In this document: positions 8,344-17,055 of the stretch, one piece after another | Position numbering within the stretch: position 1 is the first letter of the stretch | Layout of the letters: each line of letters begins with the position of its first letter | Assembly (NCBI GenBank): GCA_016184455.1 | Contig: JACPCS010000136.1 | Coordinates: 1 to 64,000 of the forward strand | DNA: 64,000 nt | Origin: Acidobacteriota bacterium | GTDB taxonomy: Bacteria > Acidobacteriota > Vicinamibacteria > Vicinamibacterales > UBA2999 | Reading direction: 5' to 3' | Made by a program: the position numbers and the translations under genes | The notes under the pieces: generated by a model | Told to the model about the DNA's origin: nothing | Seen by the model: only the letters and a program-made list of their open reading frames with translations | The model's database searches: none

Positions 8344-8913
8344 ATGCAAGCGAAAGTGTTCTGGGTGGCCGGACCCTGGCGCGGCAGACTGGGCATTCTG
8401 CTGCGGCCACGGGGCGGCGACTGGTTGCGAGACGAGACGACGGCCTGGCGTGAGGCAGGCATCGACCTGGTGATTTCGCTCCTCGAGCCCGAGGAGGCAG
8501 CACAGTTGGTCCTGGAGGGCGAGGCGACCGCAGCCGCGGCGAGCGGAATCGACTTCAGACCGTTCCCCATTCCGGATCGCGGGGTACCTGCATCCCAAGA
8601 GGCGGTTGCGGCCCTCGCCAGTGAAATCGTCGATGCACTCGACACAGGAAAGACCGTGGCGGTCCACTGTCGTCAGGGCATCGGGCGCTCGGGGCTGATC
8701 GTCGGCGGTGTTCTGCTAGCCGCTGGCAAGGACCTCGGTGCTGCACTCACAGCCGTTAAGGAGTCGCGAGGCCTTGAGGTCCCGGAAACTGAAGAACAGC
8801 GACGGTGGCTGAGCGACTTTGCTTCGTGGCTGGCGTCAACACAGGCCGCCCGCCAAGCCGCTGCAGCCGACGAGCGGCGCGGCGGCGTCCGGTCCAACTC
8901 AAGACGATCCTGA
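8344..8913 (+). CDS. Dual-specificity / tyrosine protein phosphatase-like protein
   Basis: 189 residues with the cysteine phosphatase P-loop VHCRQGIGRSGLI (CX5R) at about residues 109-121 and an upstream general-acid loop region IPDRGVP. No signal peptide or membrane segment, so a cytoplasmic enzyme. The chosen start ATG is preceded by AAAAGG; an earlier in-frame ATG would add 22 arginine-rich residues without homology. It stands between the two copies of a 69-bp direct repeat, unrelated to the B12 genes on one side and the aldolase on the other. That suggests it arrived as an insertion. Substrate unknown. Confidence 0.78.
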   Translation: MQAKVFWVAGPWRGRLGILLRPRGGDWLRDETTAWREAGIDLVISLLEPEEAAQLVLEGEATAAAASGIDFRPFPIPDRGVPASQEAVAALASEIVDALDTGKTVAVHCRQGIGRSGLIVGGVLLAAGKDLGAALTAVKESRGLEVPETEEQRRWLSDFASWLASTQAARQAAAADERRGGVRSNSRRS

Positions 8914-8963
8914 GCGCCGCTCGCGGCTGAGCGTTAGGGCGTTGAGACGCCGACGCCCACATG

Positions 8964-9032
8964 CTGCAGCCCGGACCTGCGGCGCTGACCGAAGGCCTGC
9001 GGCAGCTCCACGACATCCTTGCGCGCGTCCGC
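8964..9032 (+). repeat. 69-bp direct repeat, right copy
   Basis: Exact copy of 7898-7966 (end of the btuF2 coding region), here non-coding and 48 bp before the next gene. With its partner it brackets the phosphatase gene. Confidence 0.95.
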
Positions 9033-9079
9033 GTACAATGCGGGCCTCGAACACCCGTTCGTGTGGATGGAGAGGCGAT

Positions 9080-10147
9080 ATGATGCAGATCCGTTTCGGG
9101 GCCTTCCTCGGCGCGGCGCTTGTCACCTTGAGCGTGGCCGCTGCGCACACGCAGAGCGGACAGACGCAGCCGCCGCAGGGCGTCGATCCGTACGCCAACA
9201 ATCCTGCCGCAGGGGCGACCGCATTCCCGTTGGCGGCCCCCGCCGGCACCGACAGCAACGCCCGCACGGTCGCGCCGTCGGGATCCGTCAATCAGGGGCC
9301 GTTCGATCCGGCGACGTGGACGTACGGGCCCGCGTTCAATCCGCCGGGCGGCGCCAGGATTTGGAATCCCGTGCGCCTGAAGATGATGCAGGGCGGCAAG
9401 GTCACGGGCGGGACGCTCTTCAGCTCGACCGACCCGACCGTCTATTGCGCGATGGCGAACGCCGGCTACGACTTCATCTGGACGGAGATGCAGCACAACG
9501 AGCGCGATTGGGGGGCGGCCGCGCGTCTCTGGCGCACGTGTCCGCACGCCAAGGCCGTTCCAGGCGTGCGGGTCGCCTACGGCGACGAGCGGGAGATTCA
9601 GCACGCGCTCGACGCAGGCGCACTCGTCATCGTCGTGCCGACCGTGGACACGGTCGAAGAGGCGATTGCCGCGCGGAACTGGACGTACTTCCCGCCGCTC
9701 GGCCGGCGCAGTCAGGGTGGCGGCCAGGCATTCGACCCGGACATGTGGGGTGCGGTGCCGGGCGGCTACCGGAACACGATCAACGACAACATCGTGCTCA
9801 TCCTGATGATCGAAACGCTCGAAGGCCTGAAGAACGCCGATGCGATCGCGCGCGTGCCGGGCGTGACCGCGCTCTTTGCCGCGAGCGGCGATCTCGGCAA
9901 CTTCACGGGCTTCCGCCAGGGCACGCCCGACTACGAGCGCGCGATCAACATCGTGCACGACGCCGCCATCAAGGCGGGCGTGCGGCTGTGCGGGCCGCTC
10001 GCCTGGCGCGATCGGGCCGACTTCACCTGCTTCCAGGCGGGCAGCGAGCTGGCGGCGATCACGCGCGGCGCGGCCGCCGAGCTCGGTCCGCTCGCCAACA
10101 CGCAGGCGCGCCCCGAGGTCGGGCCGTTGGCGACGCCGAAGCCGTAG
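9080..10147 (+). CDS. Secreted HpcH/HpaI aldolase-family protein
   Basis: 355 residues: a signal peptide (MMQIRFGAFLGAALVTLSVA) then an HpcH/HpaI-type TIM barrel, recognised by KMMQGGKVTGGTLFSS, YDFIWTEMQHNERDW, DAGALVIVVPTVDTVEEA and a late LMIETLEGLKNADAI. The family cleaves or forms 2-keto-3-deoxy acids using a divalent metal. A periplasmic version is unusual and its substrate is unknown. The start ATG follows GGAGAGG. No partner genes are adjacent. Alternative: a citrate-lyase-beta-like protein of the same fold. Confidence 0.75.
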   Translation: MMQIRFGAFLGAALVTLSVAAAHTQSGQTQPPQGVDPYANNPAAGATAFPLAAPAGTDSNARTVAPSGSVNQGPFDPATWTYGPAFNPPGGARIWNPVRLKMMQGGKVTGGTLFSSTDPTVYCAMANAGYDFIWTEMQHNERDWGAAARLWRTCPHAKAVPGVRVAYGDEREIQHALDAGALVIVVPTVDTVEEAIAARNWTYFPPLGRRSQGGGQAFDPDMWGAVPGGYRNTINDNIVLILMIETLEGLKNADAIARVPGVTALFAASGDLGNFTGFRQGTPDYERAINIVHDAAIKAGVRLCGPLAWRDRADFTCFQAGSELAAITRGAAAELGPLANTQARPEVGPLATPKP

Positions 10148-10273
10148 CGAGCGCGCTCTCAGTCGGCGGTCGTCGGATCGACGATCGCCCGTACGGTCCT
10201 CACGGCGTTCGCGGGGAATCCGCCCTGCCGCGCGTTCAAGCGGCAGTTCGGCGCACGCCCGCGCGTGTCACAT

Positions 10274-10621
10274 TCAGGAATCCTTGGGCCCGAAGGCGTG
10301 CACCGCCTCCTCGATCGTCGCGCAGATGTCGAACACTCGGTGCAGGCGCACCAGCTCGAACACGCCTCGAACCTGCTTCGACATCCCGCACAGCTTGATG
10401 TCGCCCCCACTGGCGTTCAGCTTCCGGAGGCAGGAAATGAAAGCGCCCAGACCGGAACTGTCGACAAAATGCAGGCGACTGAGATCGAGCACCAGCTTCG
10501 TATTGGCCTCCAGCAGCGGCGCCACGTCCCGCTTGAACTCTCCCGCGTTGCTGGCGTCCAGTTCTTCCACCGGGACGGCTGCGACGGTCAGGTCGCCCAC
10601 TTTGTCGAACACGATCTCCAT
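10274..10621 (-). CDS. STAS-domain anti-anti-sigma factor
   Basis: 115 residues from MEIVFDKVGDL, a SpoIIAA/RsbV-type antagonist. The phosphorylatable serine is in HFVDSSGLGAF at about residue 50. When unphosphorylated it would bind the anti-sigma kinase and free a sigma factor or other target. It is the last gene of glgP-phosphatase/kinase-STAS. An in-frame GTG at 10654 would add 11 residues and overlap the preceding gene; the inner ATG gives the usual family N-terminus. Confidence 0.88.
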   Translation of the reverse strand: MEIVFDKVGDLTVAAVPVEELDASNAGEFKRDVAPLLEANTKLVLDLSRLHFVDSSGLGAFISCLRKLNASGGDIKLCGMSKQVRGVFELVRLHRVFDICATIEEAVHAFGPKDS

Positions 10622-10638
10622 CGCGTGGGTCCTCGCAC

Positions 10639-12795
10639 CTAGGGTTTCCGACACTTTACCAGAGCAATACAGTTTCTCCCGCGTTCATCACGATAGAACC
10701 GAACGTCGTCGACCGACTTGGTGATGAGGTACATGCCCAATCCTGACTCCTGCGAGCCATCCAGCTTCGGTGGCAGGACCGCCGAGGGATCGAATGTGTC
10801 TCCAAGATGATCCAGCCGAACGGCAACACGATGGGGAAACGCCTCGAGCTCCAGGTGAATACGCTGGCCGGGGCGGCCGTGATAGGCATGCTTCATGATG
10901 TTGACCACCGCTTCATTGACCGCCAGCTCGAGCGCCGCGACGTCGTCTTCGGCGACCGGGGAGCCGGGAAGGTCGCGGGAGAAGGCATGGACGAATTCGC
11001 GGACGCGCCTGAGATTCGCGTAGTCGCTGTCGATCTCCAGCTCCGCCCGCGCGAGCAGGGCCTCCTGTTCGCACGCTCTGATCACGACGCAGGTCAGGTC
11101 GTCGTTGGGGGTGTCCGATGCGGCAAAGGCGAAGACATCCCGCCGAATGGCCTCGACCAGCGCCTCGGGCTCGAGCGTGCGATTGAGCCGGACACAGTCT
11201 GACAGGCGGGCCGCGCCGAACGGCTCGCCCGACCCGTCGCGCATCTCCGTGATGCCATCCGAGTAGAAGAGAAACAGGTCGCCGGGCCCGAAGGGAACGG
11301 CGATCTGGCTGAAACTCTCTCCCCCGCGGATCCCCAACGGCAGATTGTCTCCGTGCAGGATCTCGCAGCGGCCTGTCGCGGCACGCACGACCATCATGCC
11401 CGTATGTCCGCAATCGACGAGATGGAGCATCTGCCGGTTTGGGTCTAGTCGGGCGTACGCCAGCGTCACGAAGCTCTCGAGATCGATCAGGTGCCCGACC
11501 ATGTCCGCGTGGGCCAGCGTCACGATGTCTTTGGGCTCCGGAAGCGCTCCGCTCGTGGACAGGGCCGTCAGGTGGCACAGCGCCTCGAGGACGTTGGTCT
11601 TGGTCGCCGCGGCCAGCAGGGCAGCGGGCACGCCCTTGCCCATCACGTCGGCGACGATGACGTCGAGGCTTTGATTCTCATGCCTGAAGAAACCGTAGAA
11701 GTCGCCGTCGACCCGCTGAGAGGGGATCGTGAGCGCGGCCACTTGGAGTCCCGACAGGTCCCGCGGCGGCTGCGTGAGCAGCAGCATCTGCTGGATCCTG
11801 AAACCGATCTGCCCCTCCCGTTCGCGTGCGGATGCGAGCTCGGCGGCCGCCGCCTGTTCCCGCACGATGAGCTCGTCCTTGAGCCTGTTGGCTTTCTCGA
11901 GCTGAGCGGTCCGGGCCGCCACGCGCTCTTCCAATTCGACGTTGAGCCGCCGCATGGCCTCTTCGGCTCGCTTCCGCTCGGTGATGTCGCGGATGTAGCC
12001 GGTGAATTGCGGCGGACCGGCCAGGGCGATGCGGGCGATGACGAGCTCGACCGGAAATTCCTCGCCGCTCGCGCGCAGCGCCCTCAGTTCGATGCGCCGG
12101 TCGAGGACCTTGGGCACGCCGGTCTCGAGGTATCGGGCCATTCCCTGCCGGTGGCGGTCCCGGAGCGACGGCGGGATGATCACATCGGCGATTTCACGGC
12201 CGAGAACATCCTCGCGGCGACGGCCGAACATCTGCTCGGCGGCCGGGTTGAACTCGGTGATGGCACCTCGCGCGTCCAGGGTGACAATGGCGTCGAGCGA
12301 CGCCTGCATGGTGGCCGCGCGGCGTGCTTCGTCGCTTCGAACCTCGGCCTCCGCCATGCGCGCGGCGGAGATCATGCCCTCGACGAGGACGGTGTAGGTG
12401 TCGCGCACCTTTTCGGCCGCCTTCGTCGCCTCGGTTCGCCCAGCCTCCGCCTCGGCAACGTGCCGCGTCGCGCGCGCCGACCACTCTCCGAGGGTCAGCG
12501 CGGCCGCCAGAAAGGCGGCGAGCTCGACCCCCTTCTCGAGGTCGGCGACAATCAGCGTGTAGAGAGGCGGGAGGAAGAAGAAGTCGAACGACAGCACGCC
12601 GAGGAGTGAGGCGACCACGGCCGGCCAGCGGCCCCATCGCGCCGCGACGAACAGCACGAGGAAGAGAAACGCCAGGGCCACGGTCGTCTCGTTCAGGGCA
12701 GTGCGGAATGGCGCGCCGATGGCCGTCACGACCGTGGTGCCGAGGACGGCTGCCAGGTAGCCGGCGCCCTTGCGGCGGAGGGGGCCGTCCAGCAT
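10639..12795 (-). CDS. Membrane PAS-PP2C phosphatase with C-terminal anti-sigma (RsbW-like) kinase
   Basis: 718 residues. Order of parts: three or four membrane helices of the KdpD/DUF4118 type (about 10-110), including FDFFFLPPLYTLIVAD. Next come a coiled coil and a PAS domain (about 170-280, IRDITERKRAEEA). A second coiled coil leads into a SpoIIE/PP2C phosphatase (about 350-560; VDGDFYGFF, VIVADVMGKGVPAALLAA, FYSDGITEMRD). The last part is a GHKL ATPase (about 585-715; N-box ELAVNEAVVNIMKHAY, G-box ESGLGMYLI). Fusing the RsbU-type phosphatase and RsbW-type kinase puts both opposing activities on the STAS partner in one membrane protein. Start ATG at 12795 is 2 bp after the glgP stop. Confidence 0.88.
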   Translation of the reverse strand: MLDGPLRRKGAGYLAAVLGTTVVTAIGAPFRTALNETTVALAFLFLVLFVAARWGRWPAVVASLLGVLSFDFFFLPPLYTLIVADLEKGVELAAFLAAALTLGEWSARATRHVAEAEAGRTEATKAAEKVRDTYTVLVEGMISAARMAEAEVRSDEARRAATMQASLDAIVTLDARGAITEFNPAAEQMFGRRREDVLGREIADVIIPPSLRDRHRQGMARYLETGVPKVLDRRIELRALRASGEEFPVELVIARIALAGPPQFTGYIRDITERKRAEEAMRRLNVELEERVAARTAQLEKANRLKDELIVREQAAAAELASAREREGQIGFRIQQMLLLTQPPRDLSGLQVAALTIPSQRVDGDFYGFFRHENQSLDVIVADVMGKGVPAALLAAATKTNVLEALCHLTALSTSGALPEPKDIVTLAHADMVGHLIDLESFVTLAYARLDPNRQMLHLVDCGHTGMMVVRAATGRCEILHGDNLPLGIRGGESFSQIAVPFGPGDLFLFYSDGITEMRDGSGEPFGAARLSDCVRLNRTLEPEALVEAIRRDVFAFAASDTPNDDLTCVVIRACEQEALLARAELEIDSDYANLRRVREFVHAFSRDLPGSPVAEDDVAALELAVNEAVVNIMKHAYHGRPGQRIHLELEAFPHRVAVRLDHLGDTFDPSAVLPPKLDGSQESGLGMYLITKSVDDVRFYRDERGRNCIALVKCRKP

Positions 12796-12797
12796 GC

Positions 12798-15293
12798 CTA
12801 CCCTTGACCAGAGGACTCTGGCACGCTCGCGATTCCCCACACATCGTTCGCATATTCACGGATCGTGCGATCGCTCGAGAACCGGCCGATCCGCGCGACG
12901 TTCAGAATCGCCTTCGATACCCACGCCGGCGGCCGCTCGAACTCCTTGGCGACGCGATCCTGCGCATCGATGTACGCCGGTAGATCCGCGATATGAAAAT
13001 ACGGATCGCCCTGGTCGAGGAGCGACTCGAAGATGGAGCGGAACAGCCCCGGCTCCTTCGGGCAGAAGCGGTCGGAGGCGAGCGCGTCGACGATCCGCTT
13101 CAGGCGCCGGTCGCCCGACACGAGATCCCGTGGCCGGTACGTCCCGCAATTCCGCCACGCCTGCACCTGCTCGGCCGTCAGCCCGAAGATGAAGATGTTC
13201 TCCGCTCCGACGGCCTCGAGGATTTCGATCGTCGCGCCGTCGAGCGTGCCGATCGTCAGCGCGCCATTCATGGCGAGCTTCATATTGCCCGTTCCAGACG
13301 CCTCCGAGCCGGCCGTCGAGATCTGCTCGCTGAGGTCGGCGCCGGGTATGACCGTTTCCGCCAGCGACACGCGAAAGTCCGGAATGAAGACGACCTTCAG
13401 CTGTCCCTTCACGCGCTGGTCGTTGTTGATGGTCGCCGCCACATTGCAGATCACCTTGATGATGTGCTTGGCCGCCCGGTACCCCGGCGCCGCCTTCCCG
13501 GCAAAGATGTAGGTCCGGGGCACGGCCGGGTGTACGCCGTCCTCGACGAGGCGCAGGTACTCAAAGACGATCTGCATGACGTTGAGCAGTTGCCGCTTGT
13601 ACTCGTGAATGCGCTTGACCTGCACGTCGAAGAGCGAAGCCGGGTCGACACGGACGGAGGTGGTCTCGCTGATCAGACGCGCGAGACGCTCTTTATTCGC
13701 TCGCTTGGCCGCCAGGAACTCCTGCCGGAAGGCGCTGTCGCCCGCGTAGGGTTCCAGCGCGCGGATCTTGTCGAGATCGGTGATCCATCCCTCGCCGATG
13801 GTCCTGCGAATCAGCCGGGCCAGCAGCGGATTGGCCTGCAGCAGCCACCGGCGGGGCGTCACGCCGTTTGTCTTGTTGCTGAATCGGTCCGGCCAGAGAT
13901 CGTGGAAGTCCCGAGCCAGCGTCGTCTGGACGAGCCGGCTGTGAAGCACCGAGACGCCGTTGATGGAATGGCTGCCCACCATGCTCAGGTGCGCCATGCG
14001 GACCTGTTTCGAGGGCCCTTCCTCGACGATCGACATGCGCTGTACCCGGCCCTGGTCGCCGGGCCAGACGCAGGCGACCTCGGTCAGGAAGCGCTGATTG
14101 ATTTCGTAGATGATCTGCAGGTGCCGGGGCACGACGCGCTCGAGCAGCGGCACGGGCCACTTCTCGAGCGCTTCCGACAGCAGCGTGTGGTTCGTGTACG
14201 CCATCGTCGATTGGGTGATGTCCCAGGCCCGGCCCCACGGCAGGTTGCGCTCGTCGACGAGGATGCGCATCAACTCGGCCACGGCCAGTGCCGGATGGGT
14301 GTCGTTCAGGTGAATCGCAACCTTCGTCGGGAAGGCGTCTAAGGTTCCATGGGCTTTCTCGTACCTGTTGACGATGTCTCTCAGCGTGCAGGCGACCAGA
14401 AAGTATTCCTGAACAAAGCGCAGCTCCTGGCCAGGTGGCACGGCATCTGAGGGGTACAGGACTTTCGAGATCGTTTCCGAAGCGATCTTCTGTTCGACCG
14501 CTCTCAGATAGTCCCCGGTGTTGAAGATCTGCATGTCGAAGTTGCGGGAGGATCGGGCGGAAAACAGCCGGAGGAGATTGACCGTCCTGCCGCCGTAGCC
14601 GACGACAGGGACGTCGTGCGGCACCCCGATGAGAAGCTGCCAATCCAGCCACATCGGGTTGTACTGGCCCGATCGGTCGACGCCGTCCTCGACCCGGCCG
14701 TAGAGAGGCACGAGACAGGCCTCACCGGATCGCTCGATCTCCCACGGCGTCCCGAAGGCGAGCCAGTTGTCCGGCTTTTCCTTCTGATAGCCGTTGTCGA
14801 TGTCCTGCCGGAACAGGCCGTACTCGTAGTTGATCCCATAGCCGTAGCTCGGCATGTCGAGCGTGGCCAGCGAATCCAGGAAGCAGGCCGCCAGCCGGCC
14901 GAGCCCGCCATTGCCGAGGGCGGCATCGGGTTCACACTCTTCGATAAGGTCGAGGTCGGCGCCCATGTGCCGAAGCGTCTCCCGGCAGAGGTCGTAGATG
15001 CCGAGATTGCTCAGATTGTTGGCGAGGAGCCGCCCCAGGAGGTACTCGATCGACACATAGCAGAGCTGCTTGGCATCGGCATGGCGATAGCGGCGCTCCG
15101 TTTCGAGCCGGCGGTCGATCAGGAGGTCCCGCAGGGCCAGGCTGACGCACTCGAACATCTGTCGGGTTGAGAGGCTCTCCCACGGCTGCGCCTGCGAGTA
15201 TCGGGCGTGACGCTCGATCGAGTCGCGAAGGGTCGACATAGAGATGTCGAGCCCCGGCCGCTGCGGGGGTACCGGCTCGTTTCGTCCTGGCAT
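12798..15293 (-). CDS. glgP: Glycogen/alpha-glucan phosphorylase
   Basis: Releases glucose 1-phosphate from glycogen or maltodextrin; cytoplasmic, PLP-dependent. 831 residues, near the usual 815-840. Visible: ALGNGGLGRLAACFLDSLAT, HLNDTHPALAV, TNHTLLSEALEKWP, and the PLP-lysine block EASGTGNMKLAMNGA. The ATG at 15293 has GAGG 8 bases upstream; an ATG at 15239 (MSTLRDSIERH) is also possible. It leads an operon with the partner-switching proteins, which suggests control of reserve breakdown by that signal. Confidence 0.95.
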   Translation of the reverse strand: MPGRNEPVPPQRPGLDISMSTLRDSIERHARYSQAQPWESLSTRQMFECVSLALRDLLIDRRLETERRYRHADAKQLCYVSIEYLLGRLLANNLSNLGIYDLCRETLRHMGADLDLIEECEPDAALGNGGLGRLAACFLDSLATLDMPSYGYGINYEYGLFRQDIDNGYQKEKPDNWLAFGTPWEIERSGEACLVPLYGRVEDGVDRSGQYNPMWLDWQLLIGVPHDVPVVGYGGRTVNLLRLFSARSSRNFDMQIFNTGDYLRAVEQKIASETISKVLYPSDAVPPGQELRFVQEYFLVACTLRDIVNRYEKAHGTLDAFPTKVAIHLNDTHPALAVAELMRILVDERNLPWGRAWDITQSTMAYTNHTLLSEALEKWPVPLLERVVPRHLQIIYEINQRFLTEVACVWPGDQGRVQRMSIVEEGPSKQVRMAHLSMVGSHSINGVSVLHSRLVQTTLARDFHDLWPDRFSNKTNGVTPRRWLLQANPLLARLIRRTIGEGWITDLDKIRALEPYAGDSAFRQEFLAAKRANKERLARLISETTSVRVDPASLFDVQVKRIHEYKRQLLNVMQIVFEYLRLVEDGVHPAVPRTYIFAGKAAPGYRAAKHIIKVICNVAATINNDQRVKGQLKVVFIPDFRVSLAETVIPGADLSEQISTAGSEASGTGNMKLAMNGALTIGTLDGATIEILEAVGAENIFIFGLTAEQVQAWRNCGTYRPRDLVSGDRRLKRIVDALASDRFCPKEPGLFRSIFESLLDQGDPYFHIADLPAYIDAQDRVAKEFERPPAWVSKAILNVARIGRFSSDRTIREYANDVWGIASVPESSGQG

Positions 15294-15455
15294 GAGCCTC
15301 GAGCACTGAACCGACATACAGGCGCCCGTCAATGCAGGTGGGCGGCCGACACAGTCAGCGAGTGATAGGGATTCTACTGTGAGTCAACCTCCGACCAATG
15401 CATGGCGTCGGTCGGTTGAACGCCCGCCTCGCGCGCGCTAGACTCCCGTTCCACG

Positions 15456-15914
15456 ATGCCTACGCGGTGTCGCCTCCTCGGTTACCTGCTGGTGCTGGTG
15501 GTCATGGCTCCGGCCGCCGCCTCGCAGCGCCGCGCGGTGCAATCAGACCAGGAGATCCTCATCGAGCTGGAGCGCGGGTGGAACAACGCGTTCTACAAAC
15601 GCGACGTGACGTTCATCGAGCACCTGCTGGCCGACGAGTTCATCGCGACCTATGACGATGGCGCGCGCGGCGACAAGAAGCGGGAACTGGAGCTCGCGGC
15701 GAGCTTCAACCAGCAGGTCGAATCGGCCGTCCAGGACGATTTCCTCGTCAAGGTCTATCGCGACACGGCCGTCGTCTGGTTCACGTTGAATCTCGTCGGG
15801 GTGAAGCAGGGCGTGCGATCGCCGCTGACGCTGCAGTACACCGACGTCTGGGTGTTCCGCGACGGGCGGTGGCAGTGCGTCTCGAGCCAGAGCACGCGCG
15901 TGCTCCAGCGGTGA
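15456..15914 (+). CDS. Secreted SnoaL/DUF4440-type protein
   Basis: 152 residues with a signal peptide (LLGYLLVLVVMAPAAAS) and one NTF2-like alpha+beta cone domain: DQEILIELERGWNNAFYKRD, LLADEFIATYDDGARGDK, YTDVWVFRDGRWQCVSSQ. The fold serves many functions and no catalytic set can be named, so the role is unknown. Stands alone between glgP and a convergent deacetylase gene. Confidence 0.8.
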   Translation: MPTRCRLLGYLLVLVVMAPAAASQRRAVQSDQEILIELERGWNNAFYKRDVTFIEHLLADEFIATYDDGARGDKKRELELAASFNQQVESAVQDDFLVKVYRDTAVVWFTLNLVGVKQGVRSPLTLQYTDVWVFRDGRWQCVSSQSTRVLQR

Positions 15915-15956
15915 GCCGGAGGGCTCAAGCCCTCCAGCTACCTACGAGGAGGCTCC

Positions 15957-16940
15957 CTACGATGAGGCGCGCTGGTAGGCGTCGATGATCTCGCTGCCGG
16001 TGGCGAACCAGACGCGTTCGTGCTTCTTCATGTGCGCGAGCGCGCGCTCCAGATAGCGGATCCGCAGCGGCTGGCCGGTGATCATCGGATGCAGCGGCAG
16101 GCCCAGCACGCGCGGGTGCCTGGCGCTGTCGGCGTACAGCGCGTCGAACTGATCGACGACAGACTGCAGGTACTGCTCGCCGGTGTAGCCCTTCCGCATG
16201 AAGAGCGGAATGTCGTTGATCTCCATGCAGTACGGGATCGCGAACATCCGGCCCTTGCGGACCTTCATCGGATACGGCTGGTCGTCGTTGTTCCAGTCGC
16301 CGCAGTAGATCACGCCCTCCTCGGCGAGAATGTCGAGCGTGTTGTGCGTCTCGATCAGGCCCGATCCGAGCCATCCGCGCGGCCGGCGACCGGTGGCCTG
16401 CTCGATCGTCTTCAGCACCGTCTGGATGAGGGCGCGTTCTTTTTCCAGCGGCAGACCGGCGATGCTGTCGCTGTTGGTGATGCCGTGGCCCATGAACTCC
16501 CAGCCGCGGCGCCTCATCTCGTCGATCGCCTTCGGGTGCGCTTCAGCCACGGCCGAGTTCAGCGCCACAGTCGCGCGCACCCCGGCGGCGTCGAGCGCGT
16601 CCGCCATGCGCCACAGGCCGACGCGCATTCCGTACTCGCGCCACGCGAAGTTGATGACGTCGGGGACGATGCCGCGATCGTTCGGCGAGATGGCCTGGCC
16701 GGATGCGGCATCGTAGCGCCAGACTTCCACGTTGGGGACGACCCACACGGCGAGCGTCGCGCCCCCCGGCCACGTGAACGGCTTGCGCTCGAAGATGAAC
16801 GAGTCGTCATAGCGGTCGGAGCGGCGGACGGGCGCGGACGGCGCCTGCGCGAACGCGCGCGGCGGCGCTCCCGCTGCTGCCAACGCCCCGGCCCCCGCCA
16901 GCGCGAGCCCGCGGCTGAGGAAATCGCGTCGACTGGTCAC
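15957..16940 (-). CDS. Tat-exported polysaccharide deacetylase (PuuE/allantoinase-like)
   Basis: 327 residues. The N-terminus TSRRDFLSRGLALAG carries a twin-arginine motif and a hydrophobic stretch. The NodB-like barrel follows: FTWPGGATLAVWVVPNVE, YGMRVGLWRMADALD, RRGWEFMGHGITNSD, GWLGSGLIETHNTLDIL, LPLHPMITGQPLRI. The His in the HGITNSD block and the late HP pair fit the cyclic-imide-hydrolase/PuuE branch rather than chitin deacetylases. Substrate not determinable. Confidence 0.85.
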   Translation of the reverse strand: MTSRRDFLSRGLALAGAGALAAAGAPPRAFAQAPSAPVRRSDRYDDSFIFERKPFTWPGGATLAVWVVPNVEVWRYDAASGQAISPNDRGIVPDVINFAWREYGMRVGLWRMADALDAAGVRATVALNSAVAEAHPKAIDEMRRRGWEFMGHGITNSDSIAGLPLEKERALIQTVLKTIEQATGRRPRGWLGSGLIETHNTLDILAEEGVIYCGDWNNDDQPYPMKVRKGRMFAIPYCMEINDIPLFMRKGYTGEQYLQSVVDQFDALYADSARHPRVLGLPLHPMITGQPLRIRYLERALAHMKKHERVWFATGSEIIDAYQRASS

Positions 16941-16985
16941 GGCCGTCTGGGTGGATTATGGGGCAGGCGGCCTTGTGGCACAATC

Positions 16986-17027
16986 CCACCCCACGGCGCA
17001 GGCGTGCGCCGTGGGGGCCCCGGTGCC
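16986..17027 (+). repeat. REP-like palindrome, family 1, copy B
   Basis: CCACCCCACGGCGCAGGC followed by GTGCGCCGTGGGGGCCCC: an 11-bp stem with the same GGGGCCCCGG exit seen in copies C and D. It lies in the 115-bp divergent promoter region of the deacetylase and MBL-fold genes. Confidence 0.8.
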
Positions 17028-17055
17028 CGGCACTCACGAGGGACAGGAGGCTGGT

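Noticed and set aside
11491..12609. Long plus-strand frame opposite the PP2C/kinase gene
   Set aside because: Antisense shadow typical of high-GC DNA; no motifs.
16986..17027. Intrinsic terminator
   Set aside because: Strong stem but no T-run and it lies between divergent genes; it matches the REP-like family better.
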